Of a stretch of 64,000 nucleotides of DNA, positions 53,935 to 62,190 are shown piece by piece. The DNA comes from Hyphomicrobiales bacterium. Lineage in GTDB: Bacteria > Pseudomonadota > Alphaproteobacteria > Rhizobiales > Rhizobiaceae. Every line of letters starts with the position of its first letter. Position 1 is the stretch's first letter. The notes under the pieces are model-generated. The model made no database searches. It worked only from the letters and a program-made list of their open reading frames with translations, and was not told where the DNA came from. Both the position numbers and the translations under genes were made by a program. The stretch is from the NCBI GenBank assembly GCA_900466005.1, contig UEGQ01000015.1, positions 109,735 to 173,734 on the forward strand. Reading direction: 5' to 3'.

Positions 53935-54780
53935 TCAGATCATCGCCAGCGGCATCTTGTGTTCAGGCCGGGGGAAAACCACGTCGACCGCCGCCCAGTC
54001 TTCTTCGGTCACGTGGAGATCGGCGGCGTCGCGGTTTTCGCGCACGCGGCGGAGGTTCGCTGATTTCGGGATGGCGATCACGCCTTCGCGCCTCAGAAGA
54101 AAGGCAAGGGCGACCTGCGCGGGCGTCGCCTGGTAGGCCTTGGCGATATGGATCAGCTCCGGATGGTGGGCCAGTCGGCCCTGCTCGATCGGCGAGTAGG
54201 CCATGACCGCCACGCCATGAGCCCGGCACCAGGGCAACAGGTCGTATTCGATGCCCCGTTGGGCGAGATTGTAGAGTACCTGGTTGGCCGCACAATTGGC
54301 GCCGTCGGGCAGGGCGAAAAGCTCCTCCATGTCGGCAACGTCGAAATTCGACACGCCCCAGGCGCCGATCTTGCCGGCAGCCTTCAGTTCCTCGAAGGCG
54401 GCGACCGTATCGGCAAGCGGATGTTCGCCGCGCCAGTGCAGGAGATAGAGGTCGAGACGATCGGTCTTCAGGCGCTTGAGGCTGTTCTCGCAGGCGGCGA
54501 TCGTGCCGGACCGGCTGGCATTCCACGGATAGACCTTGCTGACCAGAAACACCTCGTCGCGCCGGTCTTCGAGCGCAAGCCCGACCACGCGCTCGGCGCC
54601 GCCCTCGCCATACATCTCGGCCGTGTCGATCAGCGTCATGCCGAGATCGAGACCGAGTCGCAGGCTGTCGATTTCCTCGCCGGCGCGTGCCTTCGTCTCG
54701 CCCATCTGCCAGGTGCCGAGTCCCAGCGCGGGAACGAAGACGCCGCCGGGCAGGGTGACGGTCGGGATGGGATCGTGCAT
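53935..54780 (-). CDS. Aldo/keto reductase
   Basis: The 281-residue protein starts [20 protein letters not shown] after GAAGGAAG. It has the AKR fold motifs: [10 protein letters not shown], the catalytic [16 protein letters not shown] (Asp and Tyr), [11 protein letters not shown] (Lys), [11 protein letters not shown] (His) and the C-terminal NADPH-binding [15 protein letters not shown]. All four catalytic residues are present. It should reduce carbonyls with NADPH; the natural substrate is unknown. A LysE-type exporter is encoded divergently. Confidence 0.9.
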   Translation of the reverse strand: MHDPIPTVTLPGGVFVPALGLGTWQMGETKARAGEEIDSLRLGLDLGMTLIDTAEMYGEGGAERVVGLALEDRRDEVFLVSKVYPWNASRSGTIAACENSLKRLKTDRLDLYLLHWRGEHPLADTVAAFEELKAAGKIGAWGVSNFDVADMEELFALPDGANCAANQVLYNLAQRGIEYDLLPWCRAHGVAVMAYSPIEQGRLAHHPELIHIAKAYQATPAQVALAFLLRREGVIAIPKSANLRRVRENRDAADLHVTEEDWAAVDVVFPRPEHKMPLAMI

Positions 54781-54953
54781 CGCTTCTTCCTTCTGGCATC
54801 TGTCAGGTGAGCATAGCAGGCGGCGTCGGACCGACAAGCTGTCGGCACAGTCCGGATCGGACGGGCGCTTGCGTGTCACTGCAACAATTCTGCGCTGGAC
54901 CGGGGGATGGGGCCAGCTATGTTCACCTGACGAAAAACAAGTCTTCGAACGGG

Positions 54954-55553
54954 ATGGTCATGACCTCGGAAATGCTGATCGCACTGACGCTGTTTGCCTT
55001 CTCGACCTCGATCACACCGGGGCCGAACAACATGATGCTGCTTGCCTCGGGCGTGAACTTCGGTTTCCGGCGTACGGTTCCCCATATTCTCGGGATAGAG
55101 CTCGGCTTCGGAGCGTTGATCCTCGCTGTCGGTCTCGGCGTCGGGACGATCCTGTCGACCGAACCCCGGCTCTATCTCGGCCTCAAGGTGCTGGGCGGCG
55201 GCTATCTTCTCTGGATGGCCTGGCACATCGCCATGACACGGCAGATGGGGGAGGCGGCCGGCGAGGCGCGTCCCTTCAGTTTCGTTCAGGCGGCCCTCTT
55301 CCAGTTCGTCAACCCGAAGGCCTGGGTCATGGCGGCCGGCGCGGTCGCCGCCTATCAGAGCCCCAATTCCTACATCCGCGATTCCGCCCTGATCTTTCTC
55401 GCCTTCATGTCGGTCGGCATCTTCTGCACGGCCGCGTGGGCTGGCTTCGGCTCGGCGCTCAAAGGTTGGTTGTCCGATCCCGTCAGGCTCAGATGGTTCA
55501 ACATCACCATGGCGGTGCTGCTGGTCGCGAGTCTGTGGCCGATGCTAAAATAG
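54954..55553 (+). CDS. LysE-family transporter
   Basis: A 199-residue inner-membrane protein with about six helices and the LysE/RhtB signature near the N-terminus ([23 protein letters not shown]). It also has the [14 protein letters not shown] and [20 protein letters not shown] segments typical of amino-acid exporters of this family. The substrate is unknown. The start is ATG 54954, or ATG 54960 two codons later. It overlaps the convergent DUF2269 gene by 9 nt at its stop. Confidence 0.88.
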   Translation: MVMTSEMLIALTLFAFSTSITPGPNNMMLLASGVNFGFRRTVPHILGIELGFGALILAVGLGVGTILSTEPRLYLGLKVLGGGYLLWMAWHIAMTRQMGEAAGEARPFSFVQAALFQFVNPKAWVMAAGAVAAYQSPNSYIRDSALIFLAFMSVGIFCTAAWAGFGSALKGWLSDPVRLRWFNITMAVLLVASLWPMLK

Positions 55554-56024
55554 CGCGATCGACGGTCTTGCGAGCATCAGCCAGATGATCGCGAGGACCG
55601 AGAAAAAGGCCGGAAAGCCGCAGGCGAACCAGATCCTGTAGAGGGAGGTGAAGGCCGGCGGCAGAGCCGTGCCCGCCAAGGCGGCCGCACGCGCGATATC
55701 GCGCAGCTTCAGCTGAAGCCAGACGACCGGCAGCCAGAAAAGACCGGTGACGACATAGAGTACCAGCGCGATCACGACCCAGCCCTCGGTGAGCGGCCAG
55801 CCTATGGTTTCGGCGAGCAGGTATCCGGTGATCGGCTGCACGACCACGGCGGTTGCCGTGAAGACCATATCCGCAAGCACGACCGTGCCGGCGACATGGG
55901 CGATGACCGCCGGGTGGCGTGTACGCTGCGCGACCACCATGAAGAAGGCGATGCCGGCGCCCGTCCCGAGCAGCACCGTCGCGCCGATGACATGGAAGAA
56001 GCGGAGGAGAATGTCGATCGGCAT
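55545..56024 (-). CDS. DUF2269 family integral membrane protein
   Basis: A 159-residue protein with about four membrane helices: LLRFFHVIGATVLLGTGAGIAFFMVV, TVVLADMVFTATAVVVQPIT, WVVIALVLYVVTGLFWLPVVW and IWFACGFPAFFSVLAIIWLM. The opening RFFHVIGATVLLGTG is the DUF2269 signature, and the conserved His may bind heme or metal. Its ATG shares one nucleotide with the stop of the upstream SDR/DoxX-like gene (TGATG), so translation is coupled. It is the last gene of the ECF cluster. Function is unknown. Confidence 0.85.
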   Translation of the reverse strand: MPIDILLRFFHVIGATVLLGTGAGIAFFMVVAQRTRHPAVIAHVAGTVVLADMVFTATAVVVQPITGYLLAETIGWPLTEGWVVIALVLYVVTGLFWLPVVWLQLKLRDIARAAALAGTALPPAFTSLYRIWFACGFPAFFSVLAIIWLMLARPSIALF

Positions 56025-57310
56025 CAGCGGTTGTCCAGGATCGCAAGACTTGTGAGAGTGAGCAGTACGGACGGCAGGACCTTGACCAGCGGGCCGAGCG
56101 GATCGAGCCAGAGGGCCGGCTCCACGACGGATGCGGCGGCGAGATAGAGCGCGGTGACGGCGAGCATGCCGAGGAGGGCGCGGCGGGCGAGCGGACGCAG
56201 GAGCACGCAGACCCCGAGCACGACATCGAGAAGGCACGAAATCAGCGTCGCAGCCGTCGCGGCCGCCGGCGGCAACAGGGGCAGAAAGTGGCTTGCGGCG
56301 CGCTCGAGATCGACAAGCGGCACGAGGCCGGAGAGCAGCCAGAAGAGCGACAGCGTGACGATCGCCGGCGCCTTCATGAGATAGAGGCGAGCAAACCAGA
56401 GGTCCTGCACACCGGCCGGGTGGGCGGCAAGCGTTTCGGCCAGGGTCCGCATGGCGAACGGTGCCGGCTCCCCGTCATTGCGGCGGGTGACGCCGCCTTC
56501 CATCACGGTCATGGCGGTCGACCGCAGCGGCGATTGCCAGCCGAGACGGCCGGCGAGGTCGGCCAGTGCCGTAACCGCTCGCCCGAGGATCGCCGGCACG
56601 ACGACCGTCGGGGCGGGAGCGAGACCGAGCCAGCCGCGATGCAGCGCGAGTGTCGCTGCAAGCGTCAGCCGCGCGGGTGCGGCAAGCTCGATGTCGCTGC
56701 CGGCCGGGATCGTGCCCTCGACGGCGAGTGCGACCGCGGCTGCCACGTCCTCGACGTCCACCGTCTCGACCGGGCTTTCGGGGTGGATGAGCGGCTGGAC
56801 GAAGGGGAAGGCGGCGAGCGCCCGCAGCAGGGCGGTTCCGCCGAAGGCATTGCGCCCGACGACGAGCGCCGGCCGCAGGATGACGAACGGCAGGTCGCTT
56901 TCTGCGAGCGCCATGTCGGCCCGGCGCTTGGTCGCCAGAAACGGCAGGTCGGCTCCGCTGCCGTCGACGCGGGCGGAGATCTGCACAGTCCGATGGATGG
57001 TGCTCGTCTTCGCGGCTTCGTAGAGCGCGAGCATGGCATTCTGCTGGGAGGCGGCGAGATCGTCCGCAAGGCCGTCCTGAAGGGCGCCGGCGCAATTGAC
57101 GACGATCTCGAAACCGTCGAGGTGCGGCCGCCATCCTGCTGCGGTCTGGAGGTCGGCCAGGTCGGCGGCAATCCACTGTGCCTGCGGCCAGCGGGCGCGT
57201 GCTCTTGCGACACTGCGGGCGAGCCCGGTCACGGCATGGCCGTCGGCGGCCAGCCGTCGCATGACCGCCGAACCGATGAAACCTGTACCGCCGAGAATCA
57301 GGATGCGCAT
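56024..57310 (-). CDS. SDR-family NAD(P)-binding protein fused to a DoxX-like membrane domain
   Basis: The 428-residue protein has an N-terminal extended-SDR domain (MRILILGGTGFIGSAVMRRL, then NCAGALQDGLADDLAASQQ and VILRPALVVGRNAFGG). The C-terminal 130 residues hold about four membrane helices of DoxX-like type (IVTLSLFWLLSGLVPLVDLE, LLGMLAVTALYLAAASVVEP). The N-terminal half lacks a clear YxxxK catalytic pair, so it may be a sensor or an atypical reductase. It begins 50 nt after the anti-sigma gene stop and is coupled to the DUF2269 gene. Proteins of this build occur widely in alphaproteobacteria with unknown function. Confidence 0.85.
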   Translation of the reverse strand: MRILILGGTGFIGSAVMRRLAADGHAVTGLARSVARARARWPQAQWIAADLADLQTAAGWRPHLDGFEIVVNCAGALQDGLADDLAASQQNAMLALYEAAKTSTIHRTVQISARVDGSGADLPFLATKRRADMALAESDLPFVILRPALVVGRNAFGGTALLRALAAFPFVQPLIHPESPVETVDVEDVAAAVALAVEGTIPAGSDIELAAPARLTLAATLALHRGWLGLAPAPTVVVPAILGRAVTALADLAGRLGWQSPLRSTAMTVMEGGVTRRNDGEPAPFAMRTLAETLAAHPAGVQDLWFARLYLMKAPAIVTLSLFWLLSGLVPLVDLERAASHFLPLLPPAAATAATLISCLLDVVLGVCVLLRPLARRALLGMLAVTALYLAAASVVEPALWLDPLGPLVKVLPSVLLTLTSLAILDNR

Positions 57311-57360
57311 GGCCGAGATTAGCAGGTCAGACGCATGCCGTCAGACCAAGGCTGGGCCGA

Positions 57361-58149
57361 TTACCCCTCGAACTGCCGGTAGCATTCCTCGGCGATCTCG
57401 CGGAGCCGTTTGCGGGAGATTTCGCCGCTCAGTGCATAGCCGACCGGTCCATCGATCCAGTAGAAGGTCTCGATGGTGCCTTCGGTCGCGTAACGGAAGC
57501 TCGTCGTGCGGTTGGCGTCGTTGCGCCCCGCGAGCACGGTAATCCGCTCGCCGCCGGCATCCTCGTACATCAGCATGGCGCCGGCTTTCCCGCCGACAGG
57601 CACCAGTCGACCACCGACCAGGCGGTAACCGAACCGCGAAAGGTCGGGGATGCTGAGCGGATGATCGAGCCGCTTGCTGAGCCAGGCGGCAAGATGTTCC
57701 TGTTCGTCGGCGCCGACCTCCACCGGATGGCGGACATCGCTTGCATAGATCAGGAAGGCGGAGCGGGCCTCTTGTGGCAAGGCGGCAGCCGTCTGCTGCA
57801 CCGAAAGGGGCGCTCGTCCCAGGAGAGAGGGCATCGCCTGTCCGATCGCCATGCCGGCACCGAGAAGGACCAGGGATGCGGCCATCTGCCGGAGAGGGAA
57901 AGGGCGTGGCCGTCGCATTGCCTTCGCCTCCGGTTTCAGCAGGAGTTCCGGATCGCCCGGCTCGCTGCGAGCGCAATTGGAGAAGAGCGCACGGATGCCG
58001 TCGTTCTGCGCCCGCCAGTCGGCGACCATGGCGGCGTCTTCCGGGTGCGCCGCGAGCCAGGCTTCGACCTCGCGGCTGCGCGCGGCGTCGAGCTGTCCGT
58101 CGACATAGGCGTGCAGGTCTTTTTCGTCGATGGAGCCGGGATCGGGCAT
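57361..58149 (-). CDS. Membrane-anchored anti-sigma factor
   Basis: The 262-residue protein has an N-terminal cytosolic anti-sigma region (EKDLHAYVDGQLDAARSREVEAWLAAHPE, about 8-60), one membrane helix (about 80-105, QMAASLVLLGAGMAIGQAMPS) and a periplasmic C-terminal domain of about 150 residues. The region lacks the HxxxCxxC zinc motif of ZAS proteins, so binding is probably zinc-free. Its ATG shares one nucleotide with the TAA of the ECF sigma gene (TAATG). It should hold the sigma factor at the membrane until an envelope signal acts on the periplasmic domain. Confidence 0.88.
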   Translation of the reverse strand: MPDPGSIDEKDLHAYVDGQLDAARSREVEAWLAAHPEDAAMVADWRAQNDGIRALFSNCARSEPGDPELLLKPEAKAMRRPRPFPLRQMAASLVLLGAGMAIGQAMPSLLGRAPLSVQQTAAALPQEARSAFLIYASDVRHPVEVGADEQEHLAAWLSKRLDHPLSIPDLSRFGYRLVGGRLVPVGGKAGAMLMYEDAGGERITVLAGRNDANRTTSFRYATEGTIETFYWIDGPVGYALSGEISRKRLREIAEECYRQFEG

Positions 58150-58703
58150 TACTTTGGTCTCCGGAGAGTAACGATATTCTGTTCGGCCAGCACGAGCCGC
58201 AGCCGTTCACGCGCGCGGGAGAGGCGCGACATGACGGTTCCGATCGGAACGCCGAGCATGTCGGCGACCTCCTGATAGGCATAGCCTTCGACGACCACCA
58301 GCATCAGGACGGAGCGATACTCCGGGGCAAGTCCGTCGAGGGCGGCGTGCAGGCGATCACGCTCGAGCGGATCGGCTGCGGTCGTCGGCGCTTCGAGGTG
58401 GTCTGCCTCGTCGATGTCGACGGCGGGAAACCGGCGGGCATTGCGGCCACGATTGTGGTGCAGATTGGTCATGATCGTGTAGACCCAGGCCTTCAGGCTG
58501 CCGCCGCGCCACATCGTGCGCTTGGCGAGCGCCGTTTCCACGCAGTCCTGCAGCAGGTCCTCGCCGTCGACGTCCGACTGCGTGAGGCTGCGCGAATAGC
58601 GCCGCAGGCCGGGCAGCAGCGCCAGCATGCCCTCTTCGAACGGGCTGGTGCCGGGGGCTGTGCTCCCCGGCGCCGCATTCTTCCTGTCAGGGCCTTGCGG
58701 CAT
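58149..58703 (-). CDS. ECF-type RNA polymerase sigma factor
   Basis: The 184-residue protein has region 2 (PFEEGMLALLPGLRRYSRSLTQSDVDGEDLLQDCVETALAK, then MWRGGSLKAWVYTIMTNLHHN) and region 4 (DGLAPEYRSVLMLVVVEGYAYQEVADMLGVPIGTVMSRLSRARERLR). No region 1 or 3 is present, as in ECF factors. The N-terminus overlaps the end of the upstream COG4315-like gene by 17 nt in another frame. The anti-sigma gene follows with a 1-nt overlap. A GGGAATAAA-type candidate promoter sits before the cluster. Confidence 0.93.
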   Translation of the reverse strand: MPQGPDRKNAAPGSTAPGTSPFEEGMLALLPGLRRYSRSLTQSDVDGEDLLQDCVETALAKRTMWRGGSLKAWVYTIMTNLHHNRGRNARRFPAVDIDEADHLEAPTTAADPLERDRLHAALDGLAPEYRSVLMLVVVEGYAYQEVADMLGVPIGTVMSRLSRARERLRLVLAEQNIVTLRRPK

Positions 58704-59061
58704 CCCATACGCCTTTCACGCCGTCGCCGGTAGCATCGCCTTCCTTCTGGTCCTTGATCCAGAAGTAGAGCGGCATGCCGTCCTTGGCCCACTGCTTTGC
58801 GCCGTCCTTGCGGGTCACAAGCGAGTATGCGCCTTCGTCTTTCGCGCCGCCAGCGGCGAGGAACGGAGGCCAGTTCTTGGCGCAATCGTCGTAGCAGTTC
58901 GACACGCCCTTCTGATCGTTGCGGAAGGTGTAGAGCGTCATGCCGTTGTCGCCGGCGACGACCTCGCCCTTGTCGGTCTTGACGGTTTTGACCGGCGCCT
59001 GGGCAAGGGCCGGACCGGCCAGCGCGATGATGGCGAGAGAGAGAAGAAGACGGGATTTCAT
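58687..59061 (-). CDS. Secreted COG4315/PF03640-type protein
   Basis: A 124-residue protein with a signal peptide (SRLLLSLAIIALAGPALAQA) and the PF03640 repeat: GDNGMTLYTFRNDQKGVSNCYDDCAKNWPPFLA, then a second imperfect unit DGMPLYFWIKDQKEGDATGDGVKGVW. The Cys pair in NCYDDC probably forms a disulphide or binds a ligand. Similar proteins often accompany ECF sigma factors. It is the first gene of the cluster, and its end overlaps the sigma gene by 17 nt. It is probably periplasmic; function is unknown. Confidence 0.9.
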   Translation of the reverse strand: MKSRLLLSLAIIALAGPALAQAPVKTVKTDKGEVVAGDNGMTLYTFRNDQKGVSNCYDDCAKNWPPFLAAGGAKDEGAYSLVTRKDGAKQWAKDGMPLYFWIKDQKEGDATGDGVKGVWDAARP

Positions 59062-59114
59062 GGCGGAACCTCCGAAGTGTTGCCCGGCACGTCCGATTGG
59101 TCGTGCCTGATGTC

Positions 59115-59144
59115 TAAGACACCCGAGCGGCGCGTTTTATTCCC
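59115..59144 (-). promoter_or_regulatory. Candidate ECF-type autoregulated promoter
   Basis: On the minus strand GGGAATAAAA (59144-59135) and GTCTTA (59120-59115) lie 53 nt or more before the COG4315-like ATG. An AAT-containing -35 with an 18-nt spacer from GGGAAT is typical of ECF promoters and unlike the TTGACA-type elements elsewhere here. The cluster may activate its own transcription. Confidence 0.5.
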
Positions 59145-59319
59145 GGCTTGACGAAAAAAGAGAGGGACTGATGCACGGGCGAGATTCTCGCGTGCCGCCC
59201 CTATGCACCTGGGTGTTCATTAGTGGATTTTGCCACCTCAGGTTTAGCTCCCTTTAAGAATTTCCATATCACTTATGGTTGCAAACGTTGTGCAAATTCA
59301 TCTTTTGAGGGGGCGTTCT

Positions 59320-60366
59320 ATGAGCCTTGAACAGTCGGCGGATATGACGGTTCGGACCAGTGAAGGGGCGGACGCAGCATTTGTCGCATGGCTGAAACCT
59401 GTCCGTTCCCAACGTCTTCTTGTGGCGTTCTTCGGTTATGTTGCATGCGCAATCGTCTTCTTTCCTGAGACCTACGCACATTTCTGGACGGCCAAGCTTC
59501 ATCATCTCGCGACGGCGTTCTCGTTCGCCATTCTGGTTGTGGCCTTCGTGTCCGTCATACGGACGCCTGCATCGCCTTGGTCGTCCTTTCGCATGTATGT
59601 AAGGAGACGCGGCCTGGTCGTCTTTGTCGCCTTCGCTGCGCTCGTCTTCGGACTGTCGGCATTCTCGACCATAAAGGTGAATATCCCCAACGTGGTTCCG
59701 TTTTATGCAGACGGATACATAGCAGGCCTCGATCGAACAATTCTCGGTGTCGACGCATGGAGGCTCGCCCATGCCATAGTTCCGGATCGCGTCGCGGGCG
59801 TAGTCGATTTCGTTTACTCGAAATTCTGGTTCGTCGGGCTCATCGGTTGCTATGCCTTTGCGGCGGTCATCGAAGAGGGCGCACGTTTCAAGCGCTTTAT
59901 GTGGGCTGTGCTGGCGGTATACGCTGGTCTCGGTTCGGTCTTTGCGTTGATCTTTTCGTGCGTCGGTCCGATTTTCTATGACGACTTCTATGCGGGCAAC
60001 CGCTTCGCCGAACTCACCAACGCCTTGCGGGCGAATCCGGGTATCGTTTACGTCAGTCAATACGCGGACTTTCTCCTGTGGAGCTACCGTGAGAATCAAC
60101 CACAACTCGGTTCCGGTATATCGGCAATGCCCAGCCTGCACGTGGCGGTGGCGGTGCTGACGGCATGGTTCCTGACGAGTCATAGTCGATGGCTGGCGGT
60201 CATCGGCTGGGTGTACGCGACCGTCATCGGCGTAAGCTCCGTCTACACGGGCTGGCACTACCTGCTCGATGGAGTAGTGTCTTTCCTGGTGGTTTCCGCG
60301 ATCTGGATCGGTCTCAGCCGCTACTACGGGCTTCCCGCGCTGCCGAATCGGCCCGCGGACAGTTGA
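59320..60366 (+). CDS. PAP2-superfamily membrane phosphatase (PAP2_3-like)
   Basis: The 348-residue protein starts MSLEQSADMTVRTSEGADAA after a GAGGGGG site and has about eight membrane helices. The PAP2 active site is in two parts: SAMPSLHVAVAVLTAWF (His) and GVSSVYTGWHYLLDGVVSFL (Arg/His region with the catalytic His and Asp), as in inositol-phosphorylceramide-synthase-like enzymes. It should cleave or transfer a lipid-linked phosphate at the periplasmic face. Its codon use is visibly less GC-rich than its neighbours', hinting at later acquisition. It ends 53 nt before the helicase gene. Confidence 0.85.
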   Translation: MSLEQSADMTVRTSEGADAAFVAWLKPVRSQRLLVAFFGYVACAIVFFPETYAHFWTAKLHHLATAFSFAILVVAFVSVIRTPASPWSSFRMYVRRRGLVVFVAFAALVFGLSAFSTIKVNIPNVVPFYADGYIAGLDRTILGVDAWRLAHAIVPDRVAGVVDFVYSKFWFVGLIGCYAFAAVIEEGARFKRFMWAVLAVYAGLGSVFALIFSCVGPIFYDDFYAGNRFAELTNALRANPGIVYVSQYADFLLWSYRENQPQLGSGISAMPSLHVAVAVLTAWFLTSHSRWLAVIGWVYATVIGVSSVYTGWHYLLDGVVSFLVVSAIWIGLSRYYGLPALPNRPADS

Positions 60367-60419
60367 GTGCGGGAGCAATTTGCTTGCATTGGCAGTACGA
60401 ATCCTGCCAAGCACGGCCC

Positions 60420-61547
60420 ATGCAGTTCGCACCCCAGCAGGACGATGCCCTGAAAGCCGTTTCGAAATGGCTGAAGGAGGGCAGGCAGCCGGTTTTTCGC
60501 CTGTTCGGCTATGCCGGCACGGGCAAGACGACGCTTGCTCGCCATTTCGCCGAGCACGTCGACGGCGACGTGCTGTTTGCAGCGTTTACCGGCAAGGCGG
60601 CGCAGGTGCTGCGCTCGCGCGGTGCGTCGAACGCCAAGACCATCCATTCGCTGATTTATAGGCCGCGCGGCGAGGAGGCGGTCGAGGACGAGGAGACCGG
60701 CAAGACCTCGATTTCGCCGATGTTCGCGATCAATCGCCAGAGCCCGGTGGCGAAGGCTGCAATGATCGTCATCGACGAGTGCTCGATGGTCGACGAGCAG
60801 CTCGGCCGCGACCTGATGAGCTTCGGAACGCCGATCCTCGTGCTCGGCGACCCCGGCCAGCTGCCGCCGGTATCGGGCGGCGGCTTCTTCACCGATCACG
60901 AACCGGATTTCCTGCTGACGGACATCCATCGCCAGGCGCGCGACAACCCGATCATCGAACTTGCGATGCACATCCGCGAGGGCAAGGAGATCATGCACGG
61001 GGACTACGGCACGGCGAAGGTGATCTCCAAGAACGAGGTTTCGCAGGATCTCGTCCTCGAAGCTGATCAGGTGCTGGTCGGTACCAATCGCACGCGGCGG
61101 CGCTACAACAAGCGGCTCCGGGAGCTGAAGGGTTTTACCGCCGAGTATCCGCAGGCGGGTGACAAGCTGGTCTGTCTGCGCAACGATCAGGTGAAGGGGC
61201 TGCTCAACGGTTCTCTCTGGCAGGTTATGACGTCGTCGCGCGAGACCGTAAAGCCCGGCATCAACCTGCTGATCAAGCCAGAAGACGACGACATGGACCG
61301 GGGTGCGGCCAAGATCAAGCTTCTGAAGGCGGCCTTCGAAGATATCGAGACCGAGATTCCCTGGACGACCCGCAAGCGTTACGACGAGTTCGATTACGGC
61401 TATGCGCTGACGGTGCACAAGGCACAGGGCTCGCAGTGGAACAATGTCGTTCTCTTCGACGAGAGTTTTGCCTTCCGCGATACGCGTGAGCGCTGGCTCT
61501 ATACGGCGGTCACCCGCGCGGCGGAAACGCTCACCATCGTGCGGTGA
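60420..61547 (+). CDS. RecD-like superfamily 1B ATP-dependent DNA helicase
   Basis: The 375-residue protein starts MQFAPQQDDALKAVSKWLKE. It carries motif I LFGYAGTGKTTLARH, Ia FAAFTGKAAQVLRSRG, II MIVIDECSMVDEQLG, III LVLGDPGQLPPVSGGG, and a C-terminal UvrD_C_2-like motif (YGYALTVHKAQGSQWNNVV) with WLYTAVTRAAETLTIV. This is the RecD2/Dda-like arrangement of a short, stand-alone 5'-3' helicase. No recB or recC is nearby. Its cellular task is not known. The start is set by the conserved Gln-motif region. Confidence 0.9.
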   Translation: MQFAPQQDDALKAVSKWLKEGRQPVFRLFGYAGTGKTTLARHFAEHVDGDVLFAAFTGKAAQVLRSRGASNAKTIHSLIYRPRGEEAVEDEETGKTSISPMFAINRQSPVAKAAMIVIDECSMVDEQLGRDLMSFGTPILVLGDPGQLPPVSGGGFFTDHEPDFLLTDIHRQARDNPIIELAMHIREGKEIMHGDYGTAKVISKNEVSQDLVLEADQVLVGTNRTRRRYNKRLRELKGFTAEYPQAGDKLVCLRNDQVKGLLNGSLWQVMTSSRETVKPGINLLIKPEDDDMDRGAAKIKLLKAAFEDIETEIPWTTRKRYDEFDYGYALTVHKAQGSQWNNVVLFDESFAFRDTRERWLYTAVTRAAETLTIVR

Positions 61548-61561
61548 GCGTTTCAGGCGCC

Positions 61562-62062
61562 TTATTGCTTCAGCGTCGTCAGCGTCATCACGACATCACG
61601 CTCCGTCTTGCCGGAGGCGGTGGCGATCTCGGTCAACGGCTTGCCGGCCTCGGCGGCGGCAAAACCCTTTTCCTTGAGCGTTGCGACGAAGGTCTCCTCC
61701 GTCTGGCCGTAGAGCGGCGCGATCTGTGCCGGCGTGCCTCCGACCACCAGTTCGATCATTGCAACCTGCGGGCTGACGCTCGTCGTTCCGGTCATCGCCG
61801 GCCAGGCGAAGGCGATTCCGATGGCGAGCGAAAGGCCGAGCGCAATCGCCATCGGCAGGCGCTTGAAGTAGCTGACGAAGGGGCGCCAGTTCCGCCAGAT
61901 GTGCAGCAGGAACGGTAAGATCAGCACCATGCTCAGCAGTTCGTGCATCTCCCGGAACGCGCTCGTGCCGAAGTGGAAGAAGAGGGCAACACCAGAAACG
62001 AGCGATATGAGAAAGAGACCGGTGGTGAATGGCGTGGCGTAGCGGGAAAGAAGCGCGGGCAT
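61562..62062 (-). CDS. DUF4405-containing membrane protein
   Basis: A 166-residue protein with an N-terminal DUF4405-like membrane part: RYATPFTTGLFLISLVSGVALFFHFG, then MHELLSMVLILPFLLHIWRNW and a third helix LGLSLAIGIAFAWPAM. The conserved His residues in FFHFG, MHELL and LLHIW resemble heme ligands of cytochrome b-like four-helix proteins. The last 60 residues (TPAQIAPLYGQTEETFVATL) form a soluble helical domain. It lies downstream of the MerR/GerE-type regulator, with a promoter of MerR type in the 128-nt gap. Function is unknown; a redox role is an inference. Confidence 0.8.
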   Translation of the reverse strand: MPALLSRYATPFTTGLFLISLVSGVALFFHFGTSAFREMHELLSMVLILPFLLHIWRNWRPFVSYFKRLPMAIALGLSLAIGIAFAWPAMTGTTSVSPQVAMIELVVGGTPAQIAPLYGQTEETFVATLKEKGFAAAEAGKPLTEIATASGKTERDVVMTLTTLKQ

Positions 62063-62123
62063 TTTCGTTGTCCATCGTTGTTGGTGATGGACCACTGATA
62101 GGCGGAGTCGACCCTGTCGTCGC

Positions 62124-62166
62124 GTTACAAAGTTGTCAGGTACGACAATTGTCAATTATGCGACAA
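62124..62166 (-). promoter_or_regulatory. MerR-type promoter with inverted-repeat operator before the DUF4405 gene
   Basis: On the minus strand TTGACA (62155-62150) and TGTAAC (62129-62124) are separated by 20 nt, longer than the normal 17. The spacer holds an inverted repeat, TTGTC (62148-62144) and GACAA (62137-62133), separated by 6 nt. An outer copy of TTGTC/GACAA (62166-62149) flanks the -35. This is the geometry of promoters activated by MerR proteins through DNA distortion. The regulator gene ends only 25 nt upstream. Confidence 0.65.
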
Positions 62167-62190
62167 CCTGTCCGCGGCTCTCGGTAGGAA

